From JAAZBW01 sp035647855 (GTDB lineage Bacteria; Actinomycetota; Actinomycetes; Actinomycetales; Actinomycetaceae): 62,968 nt of DNA. A model generated the notes under the pieces. That model saw nothing but the letters and a program-made list of their open reading frames with translations, had not been told where the DNA came from and did no database searches. The position numbers and the translations under genes were made by a program. The DNA is taken from assembly GCA_035647855.1 (NCBI GenBank), contig DASRMP010000046.1, positions 1 to 62,968 on the forward strand. The letters are read 5' to 3'. Positions 53,072 to 62,968 of the stretch are shown in pieces (the first letter of the stretch is position 1; each line of letters starts with the position of its first letter).

Positions 53072-53626
53072 GTGGACGCCGAAGACGTTGCGGGCGATCT
53101 CGAGAAGGTGCTCTTCACGGAGGAGCAGATCGACCAGCGGCTGACCGAACTCGCCGCCGAGATCGATGAGTACTACCAAGGCCGGGAGATTCTCCTGGTA
53201 GGGGTGCTGAACGGCGCCGTCATGGTGATGGCCGATCTGTCCAGGAAACTGCGCACGCCGGCCCGCATGGACTGGATGGCCGTTTCTTCCTACGGCTCCG
53301 GCACCAAGTCCTCGGGCGTGGTCCGCATCCTGAAGGACCTTGCGTCCGATATCCATGGCGAGGACGTTCTGATCGTCGAGGACATCATCGACTCCGGGCT
53401 CACCCTCTCGTGGCTGGTTGCGAACCTGAAGTCGCGGGAGCCGCGATCGCTGCGGATCGCGACCATGCTGCGGAAGCCGGAAGCGGCGAAGGCGGACGTG
53501 GTGGTCGACCACGTGGGCTTTGATATCCCGAACGAGTTCGTCGTGGGCTATGGCCTCGACTACGACCAGCGATACCGCGCGCTGCCCTTCGTAGGAACTC
53601 TGGCCCCGCACGTCTACGGGGGCTGA
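53072..53626 (+). CDS. hpt: Hypoxanthine phosphoribosyltransferase
   Basis: A 184-residue PRTase with the PRPP-binding motif VLIVEDIIDSGLTLSWL and the loop GVLNGAVMVMADLSR. It salvages hypoxanthine and guanine to IMP and GMP. The GTG at 53072 is two bases after the tilS stop; AGGGAG at the tilS end is its ribosome-binding site. Confidence 0.95.
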   Translation: MDAEDVAGDLEKVLFTEEQIDQRLTELAAEIDEYYQGREILLVGVLNGAVMVMADLSRKLRTPARMDWMAVSSYGSGTKSSGVVRILKDLASDIHGEDVLIVEDIIDSGLTLSWLVANLKSREPRSLRIATMLRKPEAAKADVVVDHVGFDIPNEFVVGYGLDYDQRYRALPFVGTLAPHVYGG

Positions 53627-53711
53627 GGCGCGCTAGGCTCCACAGCTAACGTCCAGAGAACGGACGTAACGTTGAGCCGTTCACCGGCCTGAAGGGACAA
53701 CAGCCGCGACT

Positions 53712-55765
<2,054 letters not shown>

Positions 55766-55769
<4 letters not shown>

Positions 55770-56344
55770 CGAAAGGCGTGTACGACGAGGCGGCCGTCGA
55801 GAAGGCGGTCCTGGACCTGCTCATGGCGATAGGCGAGGATCCCGAGCGGGAGGGTCTCGTCGAGACGCCGGGGCGCGTGGCCCGCGCGCTTCGTGAGGTG
55901 TTCTCGGGCCTCCACCAGGATCCGTCCGCCGTGCTCCGGACCCAGTTCGACATCGGTCACGAGGAACTCATCATCGTGCGGGACATCGAGTTGTACTCAA
56001 TGTGCGAGCACCACCTGCTGCCGTTCCACGGCCGCGCCCACGTCGGTTACATCCCCGGACCGAACGGCAAGGTCACGGGCCTCTCGAAGCTGGCAAGGCT
56101 CGTGGTCGGCTACGCCCGCCGCCCGCAGGTCCAGGAGAGGCTCACGTCGCAGGTCGCCGACGCCCTCGTCGACGGACTGGGCGCTTCCGGCGTGATCGTC
56201 GTGATCGAGGCGGAACACATGTGCATGTCGGTTCGCGGAGTCCGGAAACCGGGCGCGATGACCATCACCTCCGCCGTGCGCGGCCACCTCCGAAATCCCG
56301 CCACGCGAGCGGAGGCCATGAGCCTGCTGATGTCGAGCAAGTGA
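55766..56344 (+). CDS. folE: GTP cyclohydrolase I
   Basis: A 192-residue enzyme with zinc ligands in SMCEHHLLPFHG and a Cys in EAEHMCMSVRGVRKPG. It makes dihydroneopterin triphosphate, the first step of folate synthesis. The GTG overlaps the ftsH stop (GTGA), so translation is coupled. Confidence 0.97.
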
Positions 56345-57186
56345 CGGGCCGGGCGATGCGGGAACTGTTCGGGGCCGGGCGCACACTTGTGATGGGTGTC
56401 ATCAACATGACCCCGGACTCGTTCTCCGACGGCGGCCACTGGTTCGCTCCGGAGGACGCCCTCGCACGGGGCCACAGACTCGTCGCGGACGGCGCCGATA
56501 TCCTCGACGTCGGAGGCGAATCGACCCGGCCGGGAGCAATGCAGGTGGACGCCGGCACCGAGACCGACCGCATCCTCGGCACCGTCTCCGCACTTGCGGC
56601 GGAGGGCCACGTGGTGTCAGTCGACACCTTCCACGCGGCCACGGCCGCAGCGGCCGTGCGCGCCGGCGCGCGCATCGTCAACGACGTCTCCGGCGGAACC
56701 GCTGATCCGGGCATGCACGGCGTCGTCGCGGACCTGCGCGTGCCCTACATCATCCAGCACTCACGCGGCGGGCCCGCCACCATGGGCTCTCTCGCCACCT
56801 ACGACGACGTCGTGACCGACGTGATCCGCGAACTCGAGGCCCGGGTCCAGGGCGCGGTGAACGCCGGAATCGCCGAGGACATGATCGTGCTCGATCCAGG
56901 ACTCGGATTCGCGAAGGATGGGCAACAGAACTGGGAGGTGCTCGCCGCACTCGACCGATTCGTCGCGCTCGGTTTCCCCGTTCTCGTGGGCGCGTCCCGC
57001 AAGAGGTTTCTCTCCGCAGTCCTCCCGCCCGCACTGACCGACAGCCCCGTCGAACGCGACCATGCGACCGCGGCGGTCTCCGCGCTCGCGGCGGCCGCAG
57101 GCGCCTGGGCCGTACGCGTGCACGAGGCGCGGTCCTCCCGTGACGCCGTGCGAGTGGCGGCCTCTTGGAAGGCGGCGGCGCGATGA
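56341..57186 (+). CDS. folP: Dihydropteroate synthase
   Basis: A 281-residue TIM-barrel enzyme with signatures MGVINMTPDSFSDGG and DVGGESTRPGA. It joins the pterin pyrophosphate to p-aminobenzoate and is the sulfonamide target family. The GTG overlaps the folE stop. It lies directly between folE and folBK. Confidence 0.96.
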   Translation: MTGRAMRELFGAGRTLVMGVINMTPDSFSDGGHWFAPEDALARGHRLVADGADILDVGGESTRPGAMQVDAGTETDRILGTVSALAAEGHVVSVDTFHAATAAAAVRAGARIVNDVSGGTADPGMHGVVADLRVPYIIQHSRGGPATMGSLATYDDVVTDVIRELEARVQGAVNAGIAEDMIVLDPGLGFAKDGQQNWEVLAALDRFVALGFPVLVGASRKRFLSAVLPPALTDSPVERDHATAAVSALAAAAGAWAVRVHEARSSRDAVRVAASWKAAAR

Positions 57187-58049
57187 CCGGCACCATCTGG
57201 CTTACAGGAATCAGCGCGCATGCGCACCACGGCGTCTTCGCTTTCGAACGCGATCAGGGGCAGCGATTCGTGATCGACGTGGGTTTCGAGGTGGACACCC
57301 GGCCCGCCGCACGATCGGACGACGTCGCAGACACCGTCTCGTACGCGGAAGTGGCCGACGCCGTCCACGGCATCCTCACGGGCGAACCTGTGAACCTCGT
57401 GGAAACGCTCGCGGAGCGGATCGCGGCCGTGACGCTGTCGTTCCCGGGCGTGAGCGCCGCCACGGTCGTCATCCACAAGCCCGAGGCGCCGATCGCGGTT
57501 CCGTTCGAGGATGTCACCCTCACCATCCACCGCACCCCGCTGACTGCCGTGCCGCTCGAACCTGCGACGGTTGTGCTCGGGCTGGGCGGAAACGTCGGCG
57601 ACGTCGTGGGGAACCTCCGGGGCGCCGTCGAGAAGCTGTCCGCCACGCTCGAGGATGCCGCGGTGGGCCCGCTTGTCCGCACCGCGGCGATGACCGTGCC
57701 GGGGTCGGCGCCGCAGGCCGACTACCTGAACACCGTTCTGGTCGGGCGAACTCGGCTGGCCCCTCTCGAGGTACTGCGATTCGCCCAGGCGCTGGAACGC
57801 GGTGCGGGCAGGGTGCGGGACGTGCGCTGGGGTCCGCGGACCCTCGACGTCGACGTCCTCGCCCACGGGCGCGTCACCTCAGACGATCCCGAGTTGACGC
57901 TGCCGCACCCGGGCGCGGCCGGTCGGCCGTTCGTCGTCGTGCCGTGGGCCGCCCTCGAACCCGAGCGCATTCTCGACGGCGAGACGCTCGCCGCGCGGGC
58001 GAGCCGCCTCGCGGGCGAGATCAAGGAGTCGCAGGAGGCCTGGGCGTGA
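57183..58049 (+). CDS. folBK: Bifunctional dihydroneopterin aldolase / HPPK
   Basis: A 288-residue fusion. Residues 1-118 are FolB (LTGISAHAHHGVFAFER, the aldolase start) and residues of about 128-288 are FolK (LGLGGNVGDVVGNLR, RWGPRTLDVDVL, LPHPGAAGRPFVVVPW). The two steps before FolP are thus made by one chain. The ATG overlaps the folP stop (ATGA). The fusion is common in actinobacteria. Confidence 0.95.
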   Translation: MTGTIWLTGISAHAHHGVFAFERDQGQRFVIDVGFEVDTRPAARSDDVADTVSYAEVADAVHGILTGEPVNLVETLAERIAAVTLSFPGVSAATVVIHKPEAPIAVPFEDVTLTIHRTPLTAVPLEPATVVLGLGGNVGDVVGNLRGAVEKLSATLEDAAVGPLVRTAAMTVPGSAPQADYLNTVLVGRTRLAPLEVLRFAQALERGAGRVRDVRWGPRTLDVDVLAHGRVTSDDPELTLPHPGAAGRPFVVVPWAALEPERILDGETLAARASRLAGEIKESQEAWA

Positions 58050-58534
58050 AACGGACCTCTTGGATGAGCATCTTGTTGGGCTTCCTCGGCGCGCTGCTGT
58101 TCTCGTACGGCCTGTTCGCAGCGGCGCATGGCGTAGGCGCGCCGACGCCGCCCGCCACGTGGCTCACGCACGGCTTCATGATCGTGATCACAGCGATTCT
58201 GTACTACCAGGGGCGCGGTGTCCGGAGGCTCGTTGATGGCGAGGAGACGTCCATGACGCCGTTGCAGGCGGCGCGAGTGGCGATGGCAGCAAAGACGGCC
58301 GCATTGGTCGGGGCCCTGCTGACCGGCTACTTCGCGGCTGTTGCGCTGTTCCTCGCCGGCCTGCCGCCGGCGCCGGTGCGGACCGAGACACTGGTGTCCG
58401 CGGTCATCGGGATTGGCGTCGGTGCCGTAATGGTGGGTGTCTCTGTCATGGTCGAGGGCTGGTGCCGGATCGATCCGCCCGACGGCGAAGACGACCCGGG
58501 CGGCAGGGATCCGGCCGCACCGTCGGCTGCGTAG
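58046..58534 (+). CDS. DUF3180 family membrane protein
   Basis: A 162-residue protein with four likely membrane helices (about 7-29, 38-53, 80-105 and 116-140). It matches DUF3180, which typically follows folK in actinobacteria. Function unknown. The GTG overlaps the folBK stop. Confidence 0.9.
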   Translation: MKRTSWMSILLGFLGALLFSYGLFAAAHGVGAPTPPATWLTHGFMIVITAILYYQGRGVRRLVDGEETSMTPLQAARVAMAAKTAALVGALLTGYFAAVALFLAGLPPAPVRTETLVSAVIGIGVGAVMVGVSVMVEGWCRIDPPDGEDDPGGRDPAAPSAA

Positions 58535-58648
58535 TTGCCGCTCCTCGTTTGAATGCCCATCCTGGTGAGGAAGTAATCTGCTCCATGGTGCCGATCGCCT
58601 TTCGGCGCGACCCGCCACAATCGCAAGAAACGACAAGAGGAGACCGAA

Positions 58649-59161
58649 ATGTCGGCCCCGACTCCGTCTCACGGACGGCGCAATCCGTTCGATCACGCAG
58701 GACTGGATTTCCGGCCCGTGTCCCCGAATCTCATCAAGGCGCGGCTGATCGGCGCGGCGATTCCGATCGGGACCGTTCTCGTTGTGGGGATCCTCGCACT
58801 CGTGTTCCGTCAGTGGGTGCTGGGGGGAATCGCGCTCGCGATCGCGACGGGCCTGGCGGTCTGGCTCGGCTGGCTCATCCCTCGCCAGGTGCGCGCCATC
58901 GGGTATGCCGAAGCGGAGGATGACCTCGTGATCCGGAAGGGCATACTCTTCCGATCGATCCGGGTGGTGCCGTACGGACGGATGCAGTTCGTGGACGTCA
59001 ACCAGGGACCGCTCGATCGCGCGTTCGGAATGTCTGGAGTGAAACTCTTCACCGCTGCGGCGACCACCGACGCGGAACTGCCGGGGCTGCCCACCGAGGA
59101 AGCCGCGCGGCTCCGTGATCGGCTCACCGAGCGCGGCGAGGCAAGGCTGGCGGGACTGTGA
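58649..59161 (+). CDS. PH-like domain (YdbS/DUF304) membrane protein
   Basis: A 170-residue protein with two membrane helices (about 38-60 and 62-80) followed by a bacterial PH-like domain beginning IGYAEAEDDLVIRKGILFRSIRVVPYGRMQFVDV. Similar to YdbS of the DUF304 family. A GAGGAG ribosome-binding site precedes the ATG. A 114-bp gap from the DUF3180 gene may hold a promoter. Coupled to the next gene by overlap. Confidence 0.9.
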   Translation: MSAPTPSHGRRNPFDHAGLDFRPVSPNLIKARLIGAAIPIGTVLVVGILALVFRQWVLGGIALAIATGLAVWLGWLIPRQVRAIGYAEAEDDLVIRKGILFRSIRVVPYGRMQFVDVNQGPLDRAFGMSGVKLFTAAATTDAELPGLPTEEAARLRDRLTERGEARLAGL

Positions 59162-60807
59162 GCGAACAGGTGCGGCCACCGGGAGCGCCCGAGGAGGGCT
59201 CGACGCTCTGGCGGAAGGTCCACAGGGCGACACCGCTCATCAAGTCCTGGCAGGTGCTCGTCGGTCTGACGGTGGCGCTCGCCTTCTACACCATCGACGA
59301 CATAATCATGGGCCTCCAGGAGTTCCAGTTCCCGGGCCTCGTGATCATTGCGATCGTCCTGGGAGCCATCGTCGTCGTGCTCGCGGTCTCGTTGGTGTAC
59401 TCCTACTTCGCCTGGCGCAGGACCGCCTACGCGATCGGCGAGGACGCCGTGTACTTCCACAAGGGCATCTTCTTCCGCTCGCAGCGGCACGCGCGTCTCA
59501 ACCGTATCCAGGGCGTGGACATCTCGCGTCCGCTGCTCGGCCGGCTCGTGGGCCTTTCCAGCCTGGTCATCGAGGCGGCCGGCGGCGCCGACTCGAAAGT
59601 GGTCATCGAATACCTGAAGGACGAGGAGGCCGAACGGCTTCGCACCGAGATTCTCGCGCGTGCGGCAGGTCTCTCCGCCCTCACGGCGCCGAGTGTTCAG
59701 CCGATCGTCCAGCCGAGCGTTCAGAGGGGGCGGGCGGTCGGACAGGCCGGAGCCCCGGAGGGCGCGGCTGGGGAGGGCGCGGCCGCGGAGGGCGCGAACG
59801 GGGAGGGCGCACCCGCGCAGTGGCAGGAGGGCACCGGCGCCGGACCCGTGACCCCGGTGTTCGCCCGGGCCCCCGAACGGGTGGTCTACGAGCTGCCTGC
59901 CGGCCAGCTCGTGAAGTCGCTGCTCTTCTCGGGTTCCCTGATCTCGATGGTCGTGATCGGGGTGATCGGCGTGGTACTCGCGGCATTCTTCACGGAGGGG
60001 TGGGGAGCCCTCGTCCTGCTGCCGCTGGTGTTCACGGCCGGCGCCGTAATGTGGACCCAGTTCTCGGGCCACTTCGGTCACACGATGGCCATCTCGCCCG
60101 ACGGCATCCGGCTCCGCCACGGACTGCTCACCACCACCTCGCAGACGATCCCGCCGGGGCGCATCCAGGCGATCCGCCTCAGCCAGCCGCTCCTCTGGCG
60201 CCGCCTTGGGTGGTGGCGGCTCGAAATGGACGTTGCCGGGTACGGACCGGATGCCGGCGACTCCGGCAACGACATCTCGAAGAACGTGCTGTTGCCGGTC
60301 GCGCCGCGGGAGATCGCACTCGAGGCGGTGTGGATCGTGCAGCGGGACCTCGGAGTCGACGACCCGGACGCCGTCCTCTCCGCCGGCCTCACCGGCCGGC
60401 TCGGCGATGCGGGTTTCCTCCACTCGCCGCGCTCGGCCCGCTGGGTCGATCCGATCTCCTGGAAGCGTAATGGCCTGCTTATCACCAGGACCGTCATGCT
60501 CATGCGTGGCGGCCGCATCACTCGCCGGCTCGTATTCGTTCCGCATGAGCGCACCCAATCCCTTGCGGCGGCACAGGGGCCCTTGCAGCGGCGGCTGCGA
60601 GTCGCCACGTTCGAGGCGCACAGCGTCCCCGGGCCGATCCTCCCCAAGGTCCAGCACCTGCCCGAGGATCTCGCCATGTCCGTCCTGGCCGACCAGGCGT
60701 CCCGCGCCCGCGAGGCGCGCGCGAAGGAGGGACCGGAGGAGTGGATGCGTCGGGTCTCGGACACGACCCCGATAGTCTCGGACACGACCCCGATAATGGA
60801 CGAGTGA
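59158..60807 (+). CDS. PH-like domain (YdbT/DUF304) membrane protein
   Basis: A 549-residue partner of the upstream gene. Two or more PH-like domains (around ARLNRIQGVDISRPLLGR and GRIQAIRLSQPLLWRRLGW) alternate with pairs of membrane helices at about 35-80 and 260-300. Between them, residues 185-225 are an Ala/Gly/Glu-rich linker. YdbS-YdbT pairs are linked to envelope defence against bacteriocins in Bacillus. The C-terminus ends with a tandem VSDTTPI. The GTG overlaps the upstream stop. Confidence 0.88.
   Translation: MSEQVRPPGAPEEGSTLWRKVHRATPLIKSWQVLVGLTVALAFYTIDDIIMGLQEFQFPGLVIIAIVLGAIVVVLAVSLVYSYFAWRRTAYAIGEDAVYFHKGIFFRSQRHARLNRIQGVDISRPLLGRLVGLSSLVIEAAGGADSKVVIEYLKDEEAERLRTEILARAAGLSALTAPSVQPIVQPSVQRGRAVGQAGAPEGAAGEGAAAEGANGEGAPAQWQEGTGAGPVTPVFARAPERVVYELPAGQLVKSLLFSGSLISMVVIGVIGVVLAAFFTEGWGALVLLPLVFTAGAVMWTQFSGHFGHTMAISPDGIRLRHGLLTTTSQTIPPGRIQAIRLSQPLLWRRLGWWRLEMDVAGYGPDAGDSGNDISKNVLLPVAPREIALEAVWIVQRDLGVDDPDAVLSAGLTGRLGDAGFLHSPRSARWVDPISWKRNGLLITRTVMLMRGGRITRRLVFVPHERTQSLAAAQGPLQRRLRVATFEAHSVPGPILPKVQHLPEDLAMSVLADQASRAREARAKEGPEEWMRRVSDTTPIVSDTTPIMDE
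60754..60795. repeat. 21-bp tandem duplication in the YdbT-like C-terminus
   Basis: GTCTCGGACACGACCCCGATA occurs twice in a row, adding seven residues in frame near the end of the protein. Confidence 0.93.
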
Positions 60808-61820
60808 ATCCTCCCGCTGCCCGGCTCGGCGTCGGCGTCATCGGCGCCGGACGTGTCGGCCCAGTAATCGCGAACGCGCTCAGAGCGGTCGGTCACGCCG
60901 TCGTGGGGGTGACCTCCACGTCGTCGGCCGCCGATGAACGAATCGAGGCGATGCTCCCGGCCGTTCCCGTCCTGCCCGCGGACGAGATCGTCCGCCGTTC
61001 CGAGGTCGTCCTCGTCACCGTCCCTGACGACGACATCGAGCCCGTCGTCGCGGGCCTCGCGCGGCTCGGCGCATGGCAGACCGGGCAGATCGTGATCCAC
61101 ACGTCCGGCGTTCATGGTCTCGAGGCTCTCGAACCCGCCCGCCGCGGCGGCGCCATACCTCTCGCGATCCACCCGGCGATGACCTTCACCGGCACGTCCC
61201 TCGATGTCGCGCGGCTGCAGGGATGTCCCTTCGCGGTGACGGCGCCGGGACCGTTCCTGCCCATCGCGCAGGCGCTGGTGGTCGAGCTCGGCGGTGAACC
61301 GTTCATCGTGCCGCCCGCAGACCGCGCCGCCTACCATGCAGCCCTCACGCACGGCGCCAATCACCTGGTCACCCTGGTAGCGCAGGCGAGGCGGATCCTC
61401 ACGGCCGCCGGGATCGGCGAACCCGGCAGCGTCCTCGGGCCCCTCCTCACCGCCGCACTCGACGGCGCTCTCCGCGACGGCGAGGCCCACCTCACCGGCC
61501 CCGTGGTCCGCGGAGATCTCGGAACCGTCCGCACGCACCTCGCCGCGCTCGACGAACTCGGCGAGGACGACATCGCGGCCACCTACCGGCACCTCGCCGC
61601 GACCACCGCGCGCCGCGCTGCCGCCAACGGCCGGATCCCGGACGCCGTCGCCGGCGAGATCGTGGAACTGACCAGCGCGTCCGGGAGCGGGAATCTGAGC
61701 GATGACAATGCCGCCGAGTCCGCGGGGCGCTCCGGCGTCGTCGGCGACGAGACTACGGAGCGCTCCGGCGTCGTCGGCGACGAGGGGCCGAGCACGCGAG
61801 CAATTGAGGAGCCCGAATGA
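60804..61820 (+). CDS. Rossmann/DUF2520 protein, PanE-like
   Basis: A 338-residue protein with a Rossmann loop VGVIGAGRVGPVIANALR and a C-terminal DUF2520 helical domain (ALTHGANHLVTLVAQARRIL). In actinobacteria this gene is coupled to panC, and a ketopantoate reductase role has been proposed; NADP-dependent oxidoreductase activity is likely but unproven. The last 40 residues are low complexity with a duplicated RSGVVGDE. The GTG overlaps the upstream stop. Confidence 0.88.
   Translation: MNPPAARLGVGVIGAGRVGPVIANALRAVGHAVVGVTSTSSAADERIEAMLPAVPVLPADEIVRRSEVVLVTVPDDDIEPVVAGLARLGAWQTGQIVIHTSGVHGLEALEPARRGGAIPLAIHPAMTFTGTSLDVARLQGCPFAVTAPGPFLPIAQALVVELGGEPFIVPPADRAAYHAALTHGANHLVTLVAQARRILTAAGIGEPGSVLGPLLTAALDGALRDGEAHLTGPVVRGDLGTVRTHLAALDELGEDDIAATYRHLAATTARRAAANGRIPDAVAGEIVELTSASGSGNLSDDNAAESAGRSGVVGDETTERSGVVGDEGPSTRAIEEPE
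61727..61784. repeat. 25-bp direct repeat, 33-bp period, in the DUF2520 gene
   Basis: GCGCTCCGGCGTCGTCGGCG plus CACGAG-type end occurs at 61727-61751 and 61760-61784. It adds 11 residues in frame. Confidence 0.9.
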
Positions 61821-62662
61821 GAGTGACACGAACCCGAAAGGAACTGAGGGCCGCGCTTGCGGACCTGACCGGGCGCCGCGCGCTCGTGATGACGATGGGC
61901 GCCCTGCACGAGGGCCACATCTCGCTGGTGCGCCTTGCGCGCGAACAGGCTGATCACGTGGTCGTCTCGATTTACGTGAACCCCCTGCAGTTCGGTCCGG
62001 GCGAGGATTTCGACTCCTATCCCCGCCAGCTCGACGCAGACCTCGCTCTTCTCGAGCCGTTGGGCGTCGAGGTGGTTTTCGCCCCCGACGACGCCGAGAT
62101 GTACCCACGCCGGCCGCTCGTGCGGATCGACCCGGGGCCGATTGCGACCGTGCTCGAGGGCGCGACCCGGCCCGATCACTTCGCCGGCGTACTCCAGGTG
62201 GTCCACAAGGTCATGAATCTCGTGCGGCCGGATGTGTCGATGTTCGGGCAGAAGGACGCGCAGCAGCTTGCGCTCGTCCGCACGATGGTGACGGACCTCG
62301 ACATGGGGATTGAGATCGTCGCGGTGCCGATCGCTCGGGAGCCCGACGGCGTTGCCCAATCCTCACGGAACGCCTATCTCAATGAGGACGAACGGCGTTG
62401 GGCGCGTTCGCTGTCGGAGGCTCTGCGCGCCGGCGCGACGCGTTCGGGGGAAGGGCCGGAGGCGGCGCTGGCGGCGGCGCTGGCTGAGATGCATCGGGCG
62501 TCGGGGGAGTCCGGCGGGACCGTGTTGCTCGACTATCTCGTATTGGTGGACCCACAGACGTTCGAGCCGGCGGACCCGAGGGCCCCGGTGGGTCTCTTCG
62601 CGATCGCAGCTTGGGTGGGGCGGACGCGGCTGATCGACAACCTCGAGGTCGACTTCGCGTAG
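61817..62662 (+). CDS. panC: Pantothenate synthetase
   Basis: A 281-residue adenylate-forming ligase with VMTMGALHEGHISLVRLAR, SIYVNPLQFGPGED, FGQKDAQQLALVR and SSRNAYL. It joins pantoate with beta-alanine from PanD. ATG overlaps the DUF2520 stop (ATGA). It ends the operon. panD, often the next gene, is instead at 24254-24697. Confidence 0.97.
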   Translation: MRVTRTRKELRAALADLTGRRALVMTMGALHEGHISLVRLAREQADHVVVSIYVNPLQFGPGEDFDSYPRQLDADLALLEPLGVEVVFAPDDAEMYPRRPLVRIDPGPIATVLEGATRPDHFAGVLQVVHKVMNLVRPDVSMFGQKDAQQLALVRTMVTDLDMGIEIVAVPIAREPDGVAQSSRNAYLNEDERRWARSLSEALRAGATRSGEGPEAALAAALAEMHRASGESGGTVLLDYLVLVDPQTFEPADPRAPVGLFAIAAWVGRTRLIDNLEVDFA

Positions 62663-62728
62663 CGGTGTGACCTCGCGAGCTCATTTCTTTGCTCGCTGCG
62701 CCTGCCGCCTGCCGCCTGCTGCGCCTGG

Positions 62729-62922
62729 GGCGCACGAAGGTCACATCTCTTCCCCTCTCCTGACGCCGCGGCGCATGTTCGTCACATGATGGCTGGCGTT
62801 CGTCACATCAGGGCGCGCGATCGTCACACGCTGGCTTTCGGGGCGCACGTTCGTCACATGATGGCTGGCGTTCGTCACGATGGCGCAGTGACGTCACTGC
62901 GCCATCGTGACGATCGTGCGCC
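62729..62922. repeat. Phased GTGACGNNCGTGCGCC array, locus 5
   Basis: Six reverse units starting at 62729, 62770, 62791, 62812, 62842 and 62863, the palindrome, and one forward unit at 62907. After it, 62923-62968 is the reverse complement of the flank at 25893-25938, so the locus is an inverted relative of locus 2. The window ends inside it. No gene is seen in 62663-62968. Confidence 0.95.
62872..62913. repeat. 42-bp perfect palindrome, locus 5
   Basis: Centred at 62892/62893, core GTGACGTCAC, GATGGCGCA arms, the same as at 25948-25989. The nearest units are at mirror positions. Confidence 0.97.
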
Positions 62923-62968
62923 CTCGCGCTTCGGGCTCGGCCGGGCACGCCGCTGCGGAACTTCGGAC

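Overview
This is a contiguous piece of a GC-rich actinobacterial chromosome, most like Actinomycetaceae or Micrococcales. The evidence is the strong GC bias with frequent GTG starts, the 32-residue ribosomal protein bS22, DisA next to RadA, a ClpC with two N-terminal repeats, a large NAD-glutamate dehydrogenase, and the conserved block dacB, zinc metalloprotease, tilS, hpt, ftsH, folE, folP, folBK, DUF3180, two PH-domain genes, DUF2520 gene, panC. At least ten genes have a TANNNT -10 box ending 6 or 7 bases before the start codon, so leaderless transcription looks common.

Layout. 1-8.6 kb: a beta-lactamase-like lipoprotein, bS22, a TrkH/TrkA potassium system, an acyl-CoA-dehydrogenase-like flavoprotein, RadA, the c-di-AMP synthase DisA and a small membrane protein. 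8.8-14.2 kb: a 52-residue Cys4 protein, a four-helix membrane protein, a GNAT acetyltransferase and the glpD-glpK pair. 14.2-22 kb: giant NAD-GDH, an AAA ATPase and LysRS. 22-24.7 kb: a CstR-like repressor with a coenzyme A disulfide/persulfide reductase-rhodanese fusion, then panD. 26.3-33.9 kb: Rieske lipoprotein, DUF2516 protein, Dtd, ClpC, a kinase/regulator/toastrack operon and CsbD. 34-45 kb: PPDK, an FAD/Fe-S oxidase, a frameshifted RAMA-domain gene, a hydrolase and metY-metX. 45.6-62.7 kb: an NlpC/P60 endopeptidase, ppa, and a 13 kb, mostly coupled operon for cell wall, purine salvage, folate and pantothenate.

The most unusual content is between the genes. Five intergenic loci (about 9.6-10.4, 24.8-26.2, 36.9-37.3, 47.4-48.9 and 62.7 kb to the window end) carry arrays of a 16-bp unit, GTGACGNNCGTGCGCC. 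By eye I count 62 units. All 53 start-to-start intervals within arms are 21, 30-31 or 41 bp, close to two, three and four helical turns. In four loci the arms point outward from a 42-bp palindrome with the core TGACGTCA. The loci share further modules: TGGGGAAC boxes at 42-bp spacing and, in two loci, a 281-bp dyad-symmetric element with 16-bp terminal inverted repeats and a CACGTG centre exactly at its midpoint. Modules recur in both orientations. The loci lie 11-16 kb apart and mainly downstream of genes. I do not recognise this family. It looks like an organised, multi-site DNA-binding or hairpin-forming element, possibly for nucleoid architecture, domain insulation or termination.
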